Origin: Haliclona indistincta
Lineage: Eukaryota; Porifera; Demospongiae; Haplosclerida; Chalinidae
Reading direction: 5' to 3'
Assembly (NCBI GenBank): GCA_964017065.1
Contig: OZ024789.1
Coordinates: 9,294,422 to 9,358,421 of the forward strand
Length of the DNA stretch: 64,000 nt
Shown: piece by piece, positions 10,843 to 21,713 of the stretch
How positions within the stretch are numbered: position 1 is the stretch's first letter
Layout: the number at the start of each line of letters is the position of its first letter
The notes under the pieces: model-generated
The model's database searches: none
Seen by the model: only the letters and a program-made list of their open reading frames with translations
Told to the model about the DNA's origin: nothing
Translations under genes and position numbers: made by a program

Positions 10843-12821
10843 ATGGGGTTGTCGGCGATGGCGACTACGAGTACTCAGCGTTTCCACTCTCGTTGTGGAA
10901 AGAACATCAGTCTCTCAGACGACAACACCGTTGCTGAACGAGTTAAAACCATTGACGATGGTATTGTATTCACTGATCAGCCGGTAGCGCTAGGTACCGT
11001 ATTCCAGGTGAAGATTGTCGAGTATGACTTTCATACTGCCGGATCCCTTGTGAGTGTCTAGCTGACTAGTGTGTACTATTGTGACTAGTTAGTGAATAGT
11101 TTTCACTGTTTACTGTGTTGATATCTTACTACCAACAACAGTCTACAGGTATGACCACGGAGTGTCCTGATAATATTATCAGCATTCCTATTTATGCATT
11201 GAAATGGATCAGAGACTCTGGCTACTGGATCCTGGACTGTACTACTGTTTATCACAATGATGAGGAGGGAGGGAAGACTAAGAGAGTGCTCAAAGTTAAC
11301 CTCAACTTACTCAGAGAGGGTCAGACTGTTGGTTGCATGGTCTCAAGAGAGGGAGAGCTACATGTCTGTATTGATGGTGTGGATAAGGGTATTGTGTGGA
11401 CTGGACTACCAACACACAAACCATTCTGGGGTGTGGTTGATGTTTATGGACCTACCAAAAAGATACAATTAGTATCATCTGGTGAGTGACTGTTGTCCAT
11501 TACTGTATCTCATGTACTTCATCCACTCCATCATCTTACTGTGTCCATACCTTCTCTCCTCCCTTCTCTTACTCTCTCAGATATCAACCCTTATGCAGCT
11601 GCTGAGAGAGTTCCTTTATATCGTCAACTTTTAAACAAGATGACCATCACTAAACCTCCAACAATACGTCATCGTGAAGACCAGGTCTCTAATCCCCAAG
11701 CCATACCTCCACATCAAACAAGCATTGGAGCAGCAAAAGATACGTACACTGTTCTTCACCAGCAGATCACTCACCTCCAGCAAGACAATACTCGATTACA
11801 GAAAGAGGTTACTAGTCTTCAGCAAGAGACTGTTCATCTAAAGCAAGATAATGCTAGTCAAACACAAATCCATCAACAAGAGATCATTCTCTTAAAGGAG
11901 GACAACGGTCGCCTTCAAAAAGACAATGCTCGCCTCACACAAAACCACCAGCAAGAGATCACTCGTCTCCAGAAGGAGGCAAGGCAGCTCCAGTCTAGGT
12001 TGGACCAGCAACCTAAGTTAGGTTCAGATACTGACATTAGCTTCTGGGTGGTGAGCCACAATGAGGTACGACCCACAGGCCAGGTGCTGGGAGAAGGAGG
12101 GTGGGGGAGAGTAGTGGTTGGCAGTTTGCGAGGCCAGGATGTAGCTATGAAACAGCTCCACTCCATCATCAGCTCGTCTGACTACTATAGAGTGCTCCTC
12201 CGTCGTGAGATCAGCTTGATGGCTAAATTGCGTCACCCCAACCTGCTGCTGTTCATAGCAGCAGTACTGGACAGTCCATCCAACTCTCCCATCATCATCA
12301 CAGAAATTATGGACACTAACCTACGCCAAGCCTATCACAATGCTCAACTCACCAATAATGGTGTCAAGCTAAGCATACTAAGGGACGTATCTGCTGCACT
12401 CAACTACCTCCATCTCCAGGCGAGCCCCATCATTCACAGAGATGTGAACAGTGCCAACGTCCAGCTGCTAGCTCTACCCAACAACAAATGGAGAGGGAAG
12501 CTGTCAGACTTTGGTTCCGCCAACCTTGTACAGCATGCTAGCACTCCTGGTCCAGGAGCTGCAATGTACACTGCTCCTGAAGTGTTCAAGGGAGAGCAAC
12601 AGACTACCAAGATGGACGTGTTTAGTTTTGGCAAACTCCTGTGTGAAGTGTTGAGCAACCGTCTTCCTGACCCTGGTGCCTTCCCCTCCATGCTGCAGTC
12701 CATGGCCAAGGACTGGCCACTAATGCACCAACTGATCAGCTCATGTGTGCAACAGAACCCCAACAAGCGACCAGCAATGAGTTACATTGTGGATCAGCTA
12801 AACCACTTCACAAAACGATGA
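10843..12821 (+). CDS. NHR domain-coiled coil-protein kinase fusion, 595 aa, 3 exons
   Basis: Exons 10843-11049, 11142-11481 and 11581-12821 join in frame into 595 codons. Residues ~10-182 form a Neuralized homology repeat (FHSRCGKNISLSDDN, GIVFTDQP, GLPTHKPFWGVVDVYG), a protein-interaction fold known from Neuralized E3 ligases. Residues ~239-325 are a coiled coil rich in HLQQDN/RLQKEN-like heptads. Residues ~350-595 are a kinase domain with intact catalytic parts: glycine loop LGEGGWGRV, Lys373 in VAMK, HRD at 468-470 with Asn475, DFG at 492-494, APE at 514-516. The sequence style suggests the tyrosine-kinase-like group, though substrate specificity cannot be read off. I know of no vertebrate protein with this domain order; sponges have expanded many unusual kinases. 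An in-frame ATG at 10858 is an alternative start. Confidence 0.85.
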
Positions 12822-12834
12822 CATCATCCTTTTA

Positions 12835-15279
12835 GTCAGGTTCACTATGTTCATGAAAACAGTTTCGTTCAAATTTTGTGGAGATTAGTAAACCATTATA
12901 TTTTTGAAAAGCTTATTGCATGAGGAATCCTAAAATCAATGTTTGCATTTGCACCAAACCTCATTTGGCCACTTTTCGGACTTAAAAATGGCTACCTAAT
13001 TAATACTAATAATAATTATTAACAGAAATCATGAGCCTATTTCACTTCACACAGATATGGTTTTCAAACATGATATGTAATAAGTGATCAAAAACTCACA
13101 TAGCAACAGAAAAAGAATTTTGTAGCAACTAATACTAATTTTATTGCTCATTATCATCGTCATCACTGTCCGTATCATTTCCAACGTTACTGTCTTCATC
13201 ATTTGCACATCTTGTGTCACATGAGCAGAGTTCTGTGCATGGTAGATTATTCTTCCTGCATGAACATCTTAGTGTAGATCAATCTGTTTTACACTTGCAT
13301 CTAACTAGCTCAATGATGGCCTGTGGTGCAGGAAGAACCTTTGTATAGTGACTGGCAAAATTTGACCATTTGTGTTCTTGTAGTATCCAAAATTTAGTGT
13401 TTCAAAAGGTTGTTGCTGCTGCATTATGGTGGCTTGGAACCATACCCGGCTTTGTAACCGCACGCGCTTCATGTGTTCCTCAAGTGCTCCATGTGTAGGT
13501 GGTAATTTGTTGCTTTCAGCTAGTTGTTTGCAAAACAGATGCCATCTTAAATCAGGTAATGCAGATACCCTTTGGACAGTACCTCAAACAAACAAAATTA
13601 GCCAATATTCATCTTTCACTTCCTGTGTAAAGTCACCTTCCATTGGTAGTTTTATGACTGCGCTCGGCAAATTCACATCAAATTCACATCATGTACTGCT
13701 GAAACCATCTTGTTTTTCCTATCCCTGAAATTTCCAATGCCGTCTGCTCCAGTAAAAGCATGAAATGCAGATAAAACTTGTGCCTTTTCTTCGCCTAATG
13801 CTCTCCAGGTTGGTTCAACATCCACCATACCTGAAACCATTGAAATTGACAGATGTCTTTTGGCAGAGCTTCTCATAGTGTGTCATGGCCAGGACCAAGA
13901 CATCTGTATCAGGAGAGAAGAATACCATTTTTGCATTAGGACATCGCTGTGATGCTTTTGCTGCCAGGCAGATCATAAGTGTGTCAGCCTCTTCATGATT
14001 GTTATCTTCGAAGTGAAGGTTCCCATTGCTACTGGTATGACCCGAGGCTGCTGTGATGAATAGCTGAATCAATTCCTTTTGTAATCCAGGATTGCTTTGG
14101 CGAGGTAGTCTGTTAGATCTGCTTTTGATTTTTTCATGTGATAGAAACCGTGCGATTGGAATGTGCTTGATGTCTGTATCATCTGCGATCTTGTATTGCA
14201 TATAGGAGCTATTCCTTGTCGTCGTTTCTCTCTAGTTTTCTCTTTGAGGGAGTTGGGTTTGTATGTATCAAAGACCAAGATGACTTCACTGAATCCTGCT
14301 GTCAGATTTGTGAGCCTGTCATTAAAACTCTTGGCTAGATCTTTTACTGTACTGAGTGTCCCTTTCTTCTTAGCAAACTTCTGAACTAGAACCATTCCAT
14401 CAACAACAGCAATTTTTCTAGTTGTACTGTTATTGCCTGCAGTTATTTGGCTTGTGTTTCCCAGCTTCTCTAGGTTATGAATCAGCACAAATTTTTCGGT
14501 GCACGACAACATTGATCCATCTGGTGCAAAAGTGCTCTTGGAGTCATCATCAACATCAACATGCAGCTTTACGACCATACAGATTTTTGGTCTCTCTCAT
14601 GTCAATAATCTGATCGTGAATCTTTACCGTCTCATTCTTGCTGCCAGCAGAGAATACATTTTGTTGTTTTGCTTCTTGACTGGTTCTCAAAGACTGATAT
14701 CTCCATTAATGCGTTCAGTGATATAGTCTTCATAATGCTTTTGTCCAACGTCATCAACATTCAAGATTTGTGGAACATATTCTTGTGGTACATACACGTG
14801 TGATGAAATTGTATAGCTGGTTGCCTTCTACAATAAATGGATTTCCAAGCCTCAATATTGCTGCTTTAATCTTTCTGACAGCTTCATGTTCTTGTATGAT
14901 AACAGTAGGTCGATCGCAATACGTGATAAAATTAAACTTATTTCACAGCCACTGAAATGACTGAAATCGATAGAATCAAAATTTTATTTTGCTACCACTG
15001 AATTGTTTACATCTGAATACATAGGTAGTGAATTATATTAATGACCTTCATATGTCAATTATAAGTTAAATTATTTGAAAGTTGCTAATTAATACTTGTC
15101 ATTTTAATACGCTTATAAAGGTACATCTGTGCAAATGCAAACATTGATTTTCAGACTCCTTATGTTTTCCAAAAATTCAGACTCCTTATGCTCCTTATGC
15201 AGACTCCTTATGCTTTCCAAAAATAAATAGTTTTCCAAATCTCCTAAAAATTTGAACAAAATTACATAGTGAACCTGAC
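12835..15279 (-). mobile_element. 2.45-kb DNA transposon with TIRs and TA target duplication
   Basis: The left end reads GTCAGGTTCACTATGT from 12835 and the right end is its reverse complement, ACATAGTGAACCTGAC, ending at 15279. Both ends are flanked by TA (12833-12834 and 15280-15281). Imperfect inverted similarity continues inward for roughly 120-160 bp, including TCAATGTTTGCATTTGCAC near both inner ends. The right arm carries an extra AAGGAGTCTG-type minirepeat. Inside is a broken minus-strand gene for a PIN/FEN-like nuclease. A TA duplication fits several superfamilies and I cannot name the one. The insertion starts 13 bp after the kinase stop codon. Confidence 0.8.
13140..14930 (-). pseudogene. 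Transposon-borne PIN/FEN-like nuclease gene, frameshifted
   Basis: Minus-strand translation across frames gives a protein type I recognise as a multicopy family in cnidarians, sponges and other invertebrates. Blocks in order: RLGNPFIVEGNQLYNFI (near 14840), a KSFNDRLTNLTAG helix, EVILVFDTYKP with an early acidic residue (near 14270), RRQGIAPIQYKIADD, EEADTLMICLAAKA (near 13990), FFSPDTDVLVLAMTHYEKL (near 13900), ALGEEKAQVLSAFHAFTGAD (near 13780), and a cysteine-rich tail CKCKTD..LRCSCRKNNLPC (near 13220-13320). The EEAD, SPDTD and FTGAD acidic motifs resemble the metal-binding core of PIN/XPG-type nucleases. Frame changes occur near 14195, 14135, 14085 and 13870, and there are stop codons near 14625, 14660 and 13285 (a TGA where the family has Cys), so it is dead. 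Confidence 0.75.
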
Positions 15280-15420
15280 TAGTTGCTGTAATTCCATTCT
15301 TTCAATGGTCAGCCTAGCACCATGCACAAGCAGTGCTCCAGACCATGAATAGCTGTAAATTCTGGCTGGGCTGAAACATCACATGCAGTTTTAAATTTAT
15401 TTATAATAAGACTTCATTAA

Positions 15421-16196
15421 CCAGTGACCATCAAAAATTTTATTAGTTGGAAAGTTATCAAAGCTACACAGATCTATAGAGTATGTGTATAGAACCACAG
15501 CACAGCATTGATGAAACAATCAGAGTCACTAGGAACAGAGCTGATTGGATGGCTGTCCTTAGGATACCAGTACATCCTGCAGTGGGTGGAGCAAAAATGC
15601 AGCAAATAATTTTTTATCACACACACACACACAACGTATAGTGGACCCTCACTTCTCCGACCCTTAAGTACTAGATTGATTATCAGTCACATTTTTTTAG
15701 CACAATCAGATCAGACTGAAGAGGAACCTCTAAAAATTAGAACCAGACCTTTTGTCTCTTAAAGAGAGGTTATCCACCGTTTATAGAGGTTACTAATGTA
15801 TAATAGTTAAAGGATTTGGAACTATTAACAGTGTCTCTCTAATGGACGTAAATTCTATTGCGTCAGAGACAAAACAAAATCATCATTATTATCATACTGA
15901 TTCATTTACGTCGATAAGAGGAGCCTGGGCTCATTTGAATACAGTGTGTTTGTTAGCATGCTAGCCGGCGACACAGAAGTGGTGTCGGTATGGAGGCTGA
16001 ACTTAATGCTATAATTTTATTTTTATTTCTGTATCACTTCTCTGTTTATTTTCTGTATCACCTTTTGTTTTCTGTAATAGCTAACAATCAAGAAACACAC
16101 ACATATATTTTCCTTAGAGCTTTCTCTATTGCACGGGCTTGGTAAACACTACTGATACAGCACTGGAGCATGGGTGCATCATTGTCTGTTAATAAC
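15421..16196. repeat. Direct duplication, copy 2
   Basis: Matches 10049-10797 in the same orientation. It carries an unmatched insert with CTGTATCAC-type repeats near 15975-16080. No kinase-like gene follows it, so it looks like an orphaned copy of an upstream region. The 140 bp to its left (15282-15420) are ordinary sequence that probably was the kinase gene's 3' flank before the transposon arrived. Confidence 0.85.
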
Positions 16197-16201
16197 TAGT
16201 T

Positions 16202-16355
16202 AAAGCACCGTTGCGAGTGCAATACGGGAATTATTGCGCGAGAGGTGTGGTCGAGACGGTGATACAGCACTCGGCTTCGCCTCGTGCTGTATCAGCGTCG
16301 AGACCGACACCCCGAGCGCAATAATTCCCGTATTGCACGAGCAGACGGTGCTTTT
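16202..16355. repeat. 154-bp inverted repeat (foldback)
   Basis: The left arm starts AAAGCACCGT and includes GTGCAATACGGGAATTATTG. The right arm mirrors this and ends ACGGTGCTTTT. The arms are about 65-70 bp and the centre reads GGCTTCGCC. The region to its right (16460-16550) has a duplicated GGCCGTGCTATATTTTCC unit and a small inverted repeat around TATTTTCCATAAT. Similar in style to the palindrome at 8868-9007. Confidence 0.85.
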
Positions 16356-16879
16356 ACTGGTTTGTAGCACGACAGCTTGCCGCTGTCACGGAATGTTTGT
16401 GCCAGGGCGACTTATTCTCGAGGTCGAGCCAAGGTCAGTCTCCGCCCACCCTATCTTTAACCCTCCTGGCCGTGCTATATTTTCCCTGGCCGTGCTATAT
16501 TTTCCATAATTGCGAACGGCGTTCACATTATGGAAAATATAGAACGGGCGGCGCCTTTGATACGCCCACGCAGAGTGCTACAAGCACATGTATTGGTGCA
16601 GTGCTCAATATAATAGCATTGAAACAAGGCATTCTTTATTAGGCGCATCTCACGTATAAGCGCATATTTCTTTGCTGTGGAAATATAAGCCCATGCACCT
16701 ATACCAATGCGCCAGTACTGTAGCCATTTTTCTATGCAATGACGAAAAATTTTCATGTAAAATGGTGCAATTCAAAATGTGATTACTGTCCAATTGGTAA
16801 ACAGTTAAGTACAGTGATGCAACTAGTACTAAAGGCTTGGCATGATGTAATGTGTCAGTAGCAGTGTTAAAGCAGTATT
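16356..16879. other. 3' flank of the beta-helix membrane protein gene
   Basis: No gene recognised apart from the small repeats near 16470-16550. The 3' UTR of the minus-strand gene that ends at 16880 should lie here. Confidence 0.4.
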
Positions 16880-19800
16880 CTAGGAGAATATCAGTGACTC
16901 TCTTTTCAGCCACACGTCAGTTGAAGTTGGTTGCACAAGTTGGTTGCGCTTGTTCAACAGCCTCTCGGATTCCTCACAGTTGAAACATTTTGTAACGGCA
17001 AGCTTTTTGAAAAATTTCAAGTGCAGAAACAAGTGGTATACAAGAACTCCGATAAACGTGACAAGAGCAACACTCACACTAATGATAGTCACCATTTGCT
17101 CGTCATCATCTTTGTTCTGATATACTGCAGCAAGAGCGGAGAGTAGACCAAGATTGAGAAGTAACGAACATTCTAAAATGTTCAGATATTTTTTCTGATA
17201 GATTCCTTCAAAAGCAACCAGTAGTGAAAGAAGCACGGTGGTGCTTGCAGTGATAAAGATGAGTGTACCGAATGTGTCCAAATGAAGAGATACTAGTGTG
17301 AATGTCATACGAACCAGGAGCAATAGACCAGTCCAAAACCGACAGTTGTCCTTGTAAGGTCCATGGTAGGCATCAACGAAAGGCTTAAACTTGATCCACT
17401 GTCTACGAAAGAATCTAATTCTTGTGACATATTTCTCAATCAAGGCATCAAAGAGTAGAGCGAGTGTGTATGGAACAACAAGAAGTAGAAACAACACAGC
17501 TGCTGCCATTAGTATGTAGTGTTCTAGTGAGAAATATGGAACATTTCCATCCATATACCACCGCACAGTGCTAGTAGTATTGTTTCCTTCACAAACCAGT
17601 CTTTTCCAAGTTAGAGCAGGAGCAAATGTGCGAAAGATCTTTGTAAACGAGAGCAATATGAGAGTAGCAAGTACCTGAACTACATTGCCTCCGATCTTGT
17701 TGGACAGCCATGTGGAGTAGCGACACAGGACTATGATGGTGGCTATGATGAACCATATGTAGAGAGGGAACACAAACTGCAGCCACACCTTGTGATAGGC
17801 TGTCATGCCTTGATAAAAGCATGTTTCAATACCTAGGTCAAGATTGAGCCAAGCAATGAACTGACTCAGTACTGGAATACGACCTGTACGAAAGAAGATA
17901 CCAGTGCTCTCACTTATCTTGACAATACTGGCATAGAATATGAGCCCATTGATGGTACCAGTGGAGACTGTCAAGTTTAAAACCATCAGAAGAACTACCA
18001 AACCAAACCCAGCAGCAGCAAAGGGAATGATCTGAGCAAGATACGAGAAGTGAGGACATTGAATGCAGGTGTTGGACCCCAGAGCAAGGCTGTGGTCATC
18101 CCGACACCTGCCACACAGTATTCCGGCCCTGTTGTGAGCACACTGGGGATCAGGATTAGTGAGAGAGAAGTTGACCTGTGATGTGATACAGTAGTCGAAT
18201 GGACAATTTGAACGTATCACGCAATCACTGATATTACCAATCCAGATACCGCGTTTTCGTGATATTGTACCAGTCGGAGCATCACACGAGATACTTGCAA
18301 CGGATCGTTTCAAGGTCTCTTCACAGTCACAGGCATTCGTTTTGGATGATATCTCAAATCCGAGAGGACACGGAGACAGTGATATGTTCAGCAAAACATA
18401 ATTGTTCATATTGAGCACTTGTAAAGCGTAACGATCGTAAAGTACTTTAAATGCAATTTTTGTGCATTTCTTAGCAATAGTGCTATATACATGTAGTTCT
18501 GTTCTATTGACAACTCTGCCATCATCTAAATGTGGTTGTATCTGAAGAACTCCCGGAACAACTCCATTCTTAATTCCTACAGTGACAACAGAGACACTGA
18601 TCTCTTCTCCCGGATACGCTGCCATTGTTAGCTGTCTCTCAGAGCAGTTTACTGTGTTGTTTTCATCACAGAAGCAGACATCAGTAGGATCTGATGACAC
18701 AACCGAGGGACCAGCCTGTGCTGAATAATTGAATATTTCCTCAAATAAAGTTTCACTTATTTTTTGGTGAGTATTAAACAATTCACAATCAATTGTGTCA
18801 CCGTATATAGCCGTTCCTGCTATAGATGCCTGATTTTCAGAGAAATACACTTTAGATGAGTTTGGATGTACCGAGCCGGAGATTTGATAGAAGCAAGCTG
18901 ACTGCGATAGCTCACTGCTTTCAGCAAAGATCGCGCCTCCCTTGTCTGCCTTGTTTTGGGTGAAGTTAACAACGGAATGGTCCTCAAACACGAGATAGGA
19001 GTCGTCAAACATGATCATACCACCTCCAATATCAGCAGCAGTGTTGTTGTGGAAGATTGTTGTGGTATTTCTTTTAAAAACTACGGCAGTTTCAAATACC
19101 CACATTCCCGTCATGTTATTGTTAATAATGCTCACGTTGTTCAGTGCTAGCGTATTGACATAAGATGCACGGAGTGCGGAAGGTCGATATACAGAAGATG
19201 GGTCAGTAAGACTGTTGTTGCTAATAGTTACATTAACAAGGCTGACATGAAATTGTGGTCTTTGGTAAGCGAAAGGGAAAATATTAAACACACTAAAGAA
19301 AACCTGGTTGTGTGAAATATCTGTAGATTCTATTCTGATACTTGGCAGCTGCTTCAGTCCTTCGAATACAAGCTCAAACATGTTCGCTGACTGGATATGA
19401 ACAATATTATTTATTATCTTGCTATTGACAAGCGATATGAATGAATCGGCTGAAACACTTCTACTGCACTCATGTTCGAACACAACATTCCTAGAGTCCT
19501 GAAAAGTGCCCACTGCCAAGCCATGACCATAAGAAATAAGTGAGTTGCTGACGGTCAAATTGTAAGAAAGTGTGTCCACAGATTCAGAAACGATCCAAAC
19601 ACTACGAGATCCCTTGTTCATGTAAGCTATGATGTGGTCAAGAACTACGTCCACACTGTAGGTCTTTGAAAGCATAATAATAGCCAGACTACCACCCTCA
19701 GTATTATTATCGATCCTTCCAAACGATACATTTGTGCTAGCAATAAGCACCTCGTACACAGGCTTGTGAATAACACAATCAAATGGGTCGATATAGTAGA

Positions 19801-20449
19801 CTAGGATATCGCCTCTCACTGAGCAATTTGATGATACTTGTTCGTTACGGCTAAATGAAGAATCAGTAATAGTCAGATTAGACTCCTTCATTACTGCAAG
19901 AAGACCACTCCCTGATCCATTCTGAATTGAAACTTCGTCAAAAGTAAAGTCACTAACTGAGAAGCAACCTAGGCTAGCATTGCAAAAGTGCTTTTCACGT
20001 TTAGGTCCGCTCATGAACTGTTTAGAAGCAAGAGCGTTCATGTCAGCCCCACAGTTAGTGATGGTGATGTACCTGAAGGTGATGTTGGAGCTATTAACAA
20101 AAGCGATACCAGTACTGGACTGTTCAGTACACTTGATGACCACTGTAGACTGCCAGACCGTCTCATGAAAGCCCTGCTCCATTCTCCCATCACCTTCAAA
20201 CACAGCATTAGTCAAGTTCATAAACACTACTAGTACCTGAAGATCCAACAAGTGAGTTCCCTCCAAGAAATGAACAACCAAGCCAGAAGAGTTCGAGAAT
20301 TTCTTAGCCATTTCTCCGAATGTGCTGATATTGTAACAAGGAGCACCAGGACAGTGCTCACCTTCAGATGGCTGAATGTAGACATCTCTTGTTGAGCATT
20401 GACACGAGATAAGGAGCACAAGAAGAAGAACGATACTGCTTGTAGCCAT
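16880..20449 (-). CDS. Large secreted-ectodomain multipass membrane protein, 1189 aa, single exon
   Basis: One uninterrupted frame. Residues 1-18 are a hydrophobic signal peptide (SSIVLLLVLLISCQC). Residues ~25-650 are Asn-rich, with many N-x-S/T sites and repeated short strands such as NVTISNNSL, NVSIINNNMTG and SKIINNIVHI, as in right-handed parallel beta-helix proteins. Residues ~690-790 are a cysteine-rich module with AGILCGRCRDDHSLALGS followed by CIQCPH. From ~795 to ~1146 there are about eight hydrophobic spans (for example PFAAAGFGLVVLLMVLNL, FPLYIWFIIATIIVLC, YILMAAAVLFLLLVVPY, MVTIISVSVALVTFIGVLVY), then a short Cys-containing cytoplasmic tail. I associate this layout with multicopy families annotated as polymorphic-outer-membrane-like in sponges and lancelets; no function is established to my knowledge. 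A cell-surface receptor or adhesion role is only a guess. It lies on the same strand as APEH, which lacks its last exon. Confidence 0.8.
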   Translation of the reverse strand: MATSSIVLLLVLLISCQCSTRDVYIQPSEGEHCPGAPCYNISTFGEMAKKFSNSSGLVVHFLEGTHLLDLQVLVVFMNLTNAVFEGDGRMEQGFHETVWQSTVVIKCTEQSSTGIAFVNSSNITFRYITITNCGADMNALASKQFMSGPKREKHFCNASLGCFSVSDFTFDEVSIQNGSGSGLLAVMKESNLTITDSSFSRNEQVSSNCSVRGDILVYYIDPFDCVIHKPVYEVLIASTNVSFGRIDNNTEGGSLAIIMLSKTYSVDVVLDHIIAYMNKGSRSVWIVSESVDTLSYNLTVSNSLISYGHGLAVGTFQDSRNVVFEHECSRSVSADSFISLVNSKIINNIVHIQSANMFELVFEGLKQLPSIRIESTDISHNQVFFSVFNIFPFAYQRPQFHVSLVNVTISNNSLTDPSSVYRPSALRASYVNTLALNNVSIINNNMTGMWVFETAVVFKRNTTTIFHNNTAADIGGGMIMFDDSYLVFEDHSVVNFTQNKADKGGAIFAESSELSQSACFYQISGSVHPNSSKVYFSENQASIAGTAIYGDTIDCELFNTHQKISETLFEEIFNYSAQAGPSVVSSDPTDVCFCDENNTVNCSERQLTMAAYPGEEISVSVVTVGIKNGVVPGVLQIQPHLDDGRVVNRTELHVYSTIAKKCTKIAFKVLYDRYALQVLNMNNYVLLNISLSPCPLGFEISSKTNACDCEETLKRSVASISCDAPTGTISRKRGIWIGNISDCVIRSNCPFDYCITSQVNFSLTNPDPQCAHNRAGILCGRCRDDHSLALGSNTCIQCPHFSYLAQIIPFAAAGFGLVVLLMVLNLTVSTGTINGLIFYASIVKISESTGIFFRTGRIPVLSQFIAWLNLDLGIETCFYQGMTAYHKVWLQFVFPLYIWFIIATIIVLCRYSTWLSNKIGGNVVQVLATLILLSFTKIFRTFAPALTWKRLVCEGNNTTSTVRWYMDGNVPYFSLEHYILMAAAVLFLLLVVPYTLALLFDALIEKYVTRIRFFRRQWIKFKPFVDAYHGPYKDNCRFWTGLLLLVRMTFTLVSLHLDTFGTLIFITASTTVLLSLLVAFEGIYQKKYLNILECSLLLNLGLLSALAAVYQNKDDDEQMVTIISVSVALVTFIGVLVYHLFLHLKFFKKLAVTKCFNCEESERLLNKRNQLVQPTSTDVWLKRESLIFS

Positions 20450-21284
20450 GACTGATGACTACCTTTCAGACCACAACCTAGCTAAATAAATATTATTGTT
20501 TGACAAAATTTAAAAAATCCAAACAATGACTATTATTGGGTGAAACTAAAAGCGCTCCACGGAATCCAGTATTGGATATGTCACTCAATATTTTCTCTAT
20601 TGACTCACACTGTTTAGTATACATCAAGTGGGCAATGCAGTTATACTGCAGCTGCGTATTATGCAAATTCAATGACATGATTTTTATTAACCTTCGGTGC
20701 TTTATCATTCGTTCGTTCAGTCGGTCTGTTCATATTCATGAATGATTTGTGAGGGCACAACTAGTAACAATCACCTAAGGGTACTCTAGCTTAGGTGAAG
20801 GTTACTTTACTGTGCAGTGTTTGCTAAGGACTAAAAGCAATAACTATGTCAAATGGACCACTAATGGTGCAGGTGCCTCAGTGGAATTGCATGCATACTG
20901 CACACTTGACATGCTTTGACAGCGCACAGCAACTATAGCTATTTCATCAGCAGATGATGATTGTAACAGATTTATAAAGTACAATGCAAGCTATTGATAC
21001 AAGCTGGCAAAAATAACAGAAGCCAATAGTATGCTACTAATTAGCTGGGCGTGCATAAGCCATGCAGCTTTTTTGGAATTTTATCTGGACCCTCCACGCT
21101 ATCTTGTAGTCCAGATCAAACCTACAAACTGCTAGCCAGTTAACCATGGACACATTCGACTTCTGTGAAGACCAGATCGCCAGCAACGGTAAACTAAGTA
21201 AGCAAATCACGCCGTAACTCACGAACAAAGCTTTAATTCAAAAATCTAAGACCATGAAATTCGAGCTATTGGCTTGTCCCCGTT
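20450..21284. other. Intergenic, upstream of the beta-helix protein gene
   Basis: Holds the promoter of the minus-strand gene, with no clear TATA box. No repeats or genes recognised. I searched it for an APEH last exon on the minus strand without success. Confidence 0.4.
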
Positions 21285-21713
21285 TCGTCGACTCCCGATT
21301 TGTCGACTCTCGATTGGTCGACTAGTCAATTATTGGGTTACGCCCACTGTATGGTCGCTATATGCGGCCACTATGCAGTGTTCACTAACTTTTCGTTATG
21401 TACACACAGGCCCTCGCAGTGATTCAATAACTCGATGTTGGTCCTAAATGTTGACTCTTCATAGCAAAACGGACACTGAAAATTTCTTGTAGCTGTCTGC
21501 TACACCATGCTCGAGCTTTTGATGCTTGTTGAGGCGATATTTCTTGAAATAACCGTGGCTTATCGAGCAAAAGAGCCGCAGTGTCAACAGAGACCTGTTC
21601 TTGCTGTGCAATACCATTACTTGATGTGGATTCCATTGTAATAACGCGAATATGAATATTAATTAGTCGACCAATCGAGAGTCGACGAATCCGGAGTCGA
21701 CGAAACGGGTGTA
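21285..21713. mobile_element. 429-bp MITE with TCGACT-rich terminal inverted repeats
   Basis: The left end reads CGTTTCGTCGACTCCCGATT and then CTCTCGATTGGTCGACTAGT. The right end is its reverse complement with two mismatches, ending GAGTCGACGAAACGGG. The arms are about 50 bp and each contains three GTCGAC-type motifs. Similar TCGAGCTATT words occur on both flanks (about 21260 and 21716), which might be a degenerate target duplication. The interior has an unrecognised 70-codon open stretch on the minus strand. Confidence 0.8.

Noticed and set aside
13426..14955. Plus-strand open frames of 60-100 codons
   Set aside because: Antisense shadows of the decayed nuclease gene in the transposon.
16234..16642. 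Plus-strand open frames of 80-90 codons
   Set aside because: They run across the 154-bp foldback and its neighbouring small repeats; no domain.
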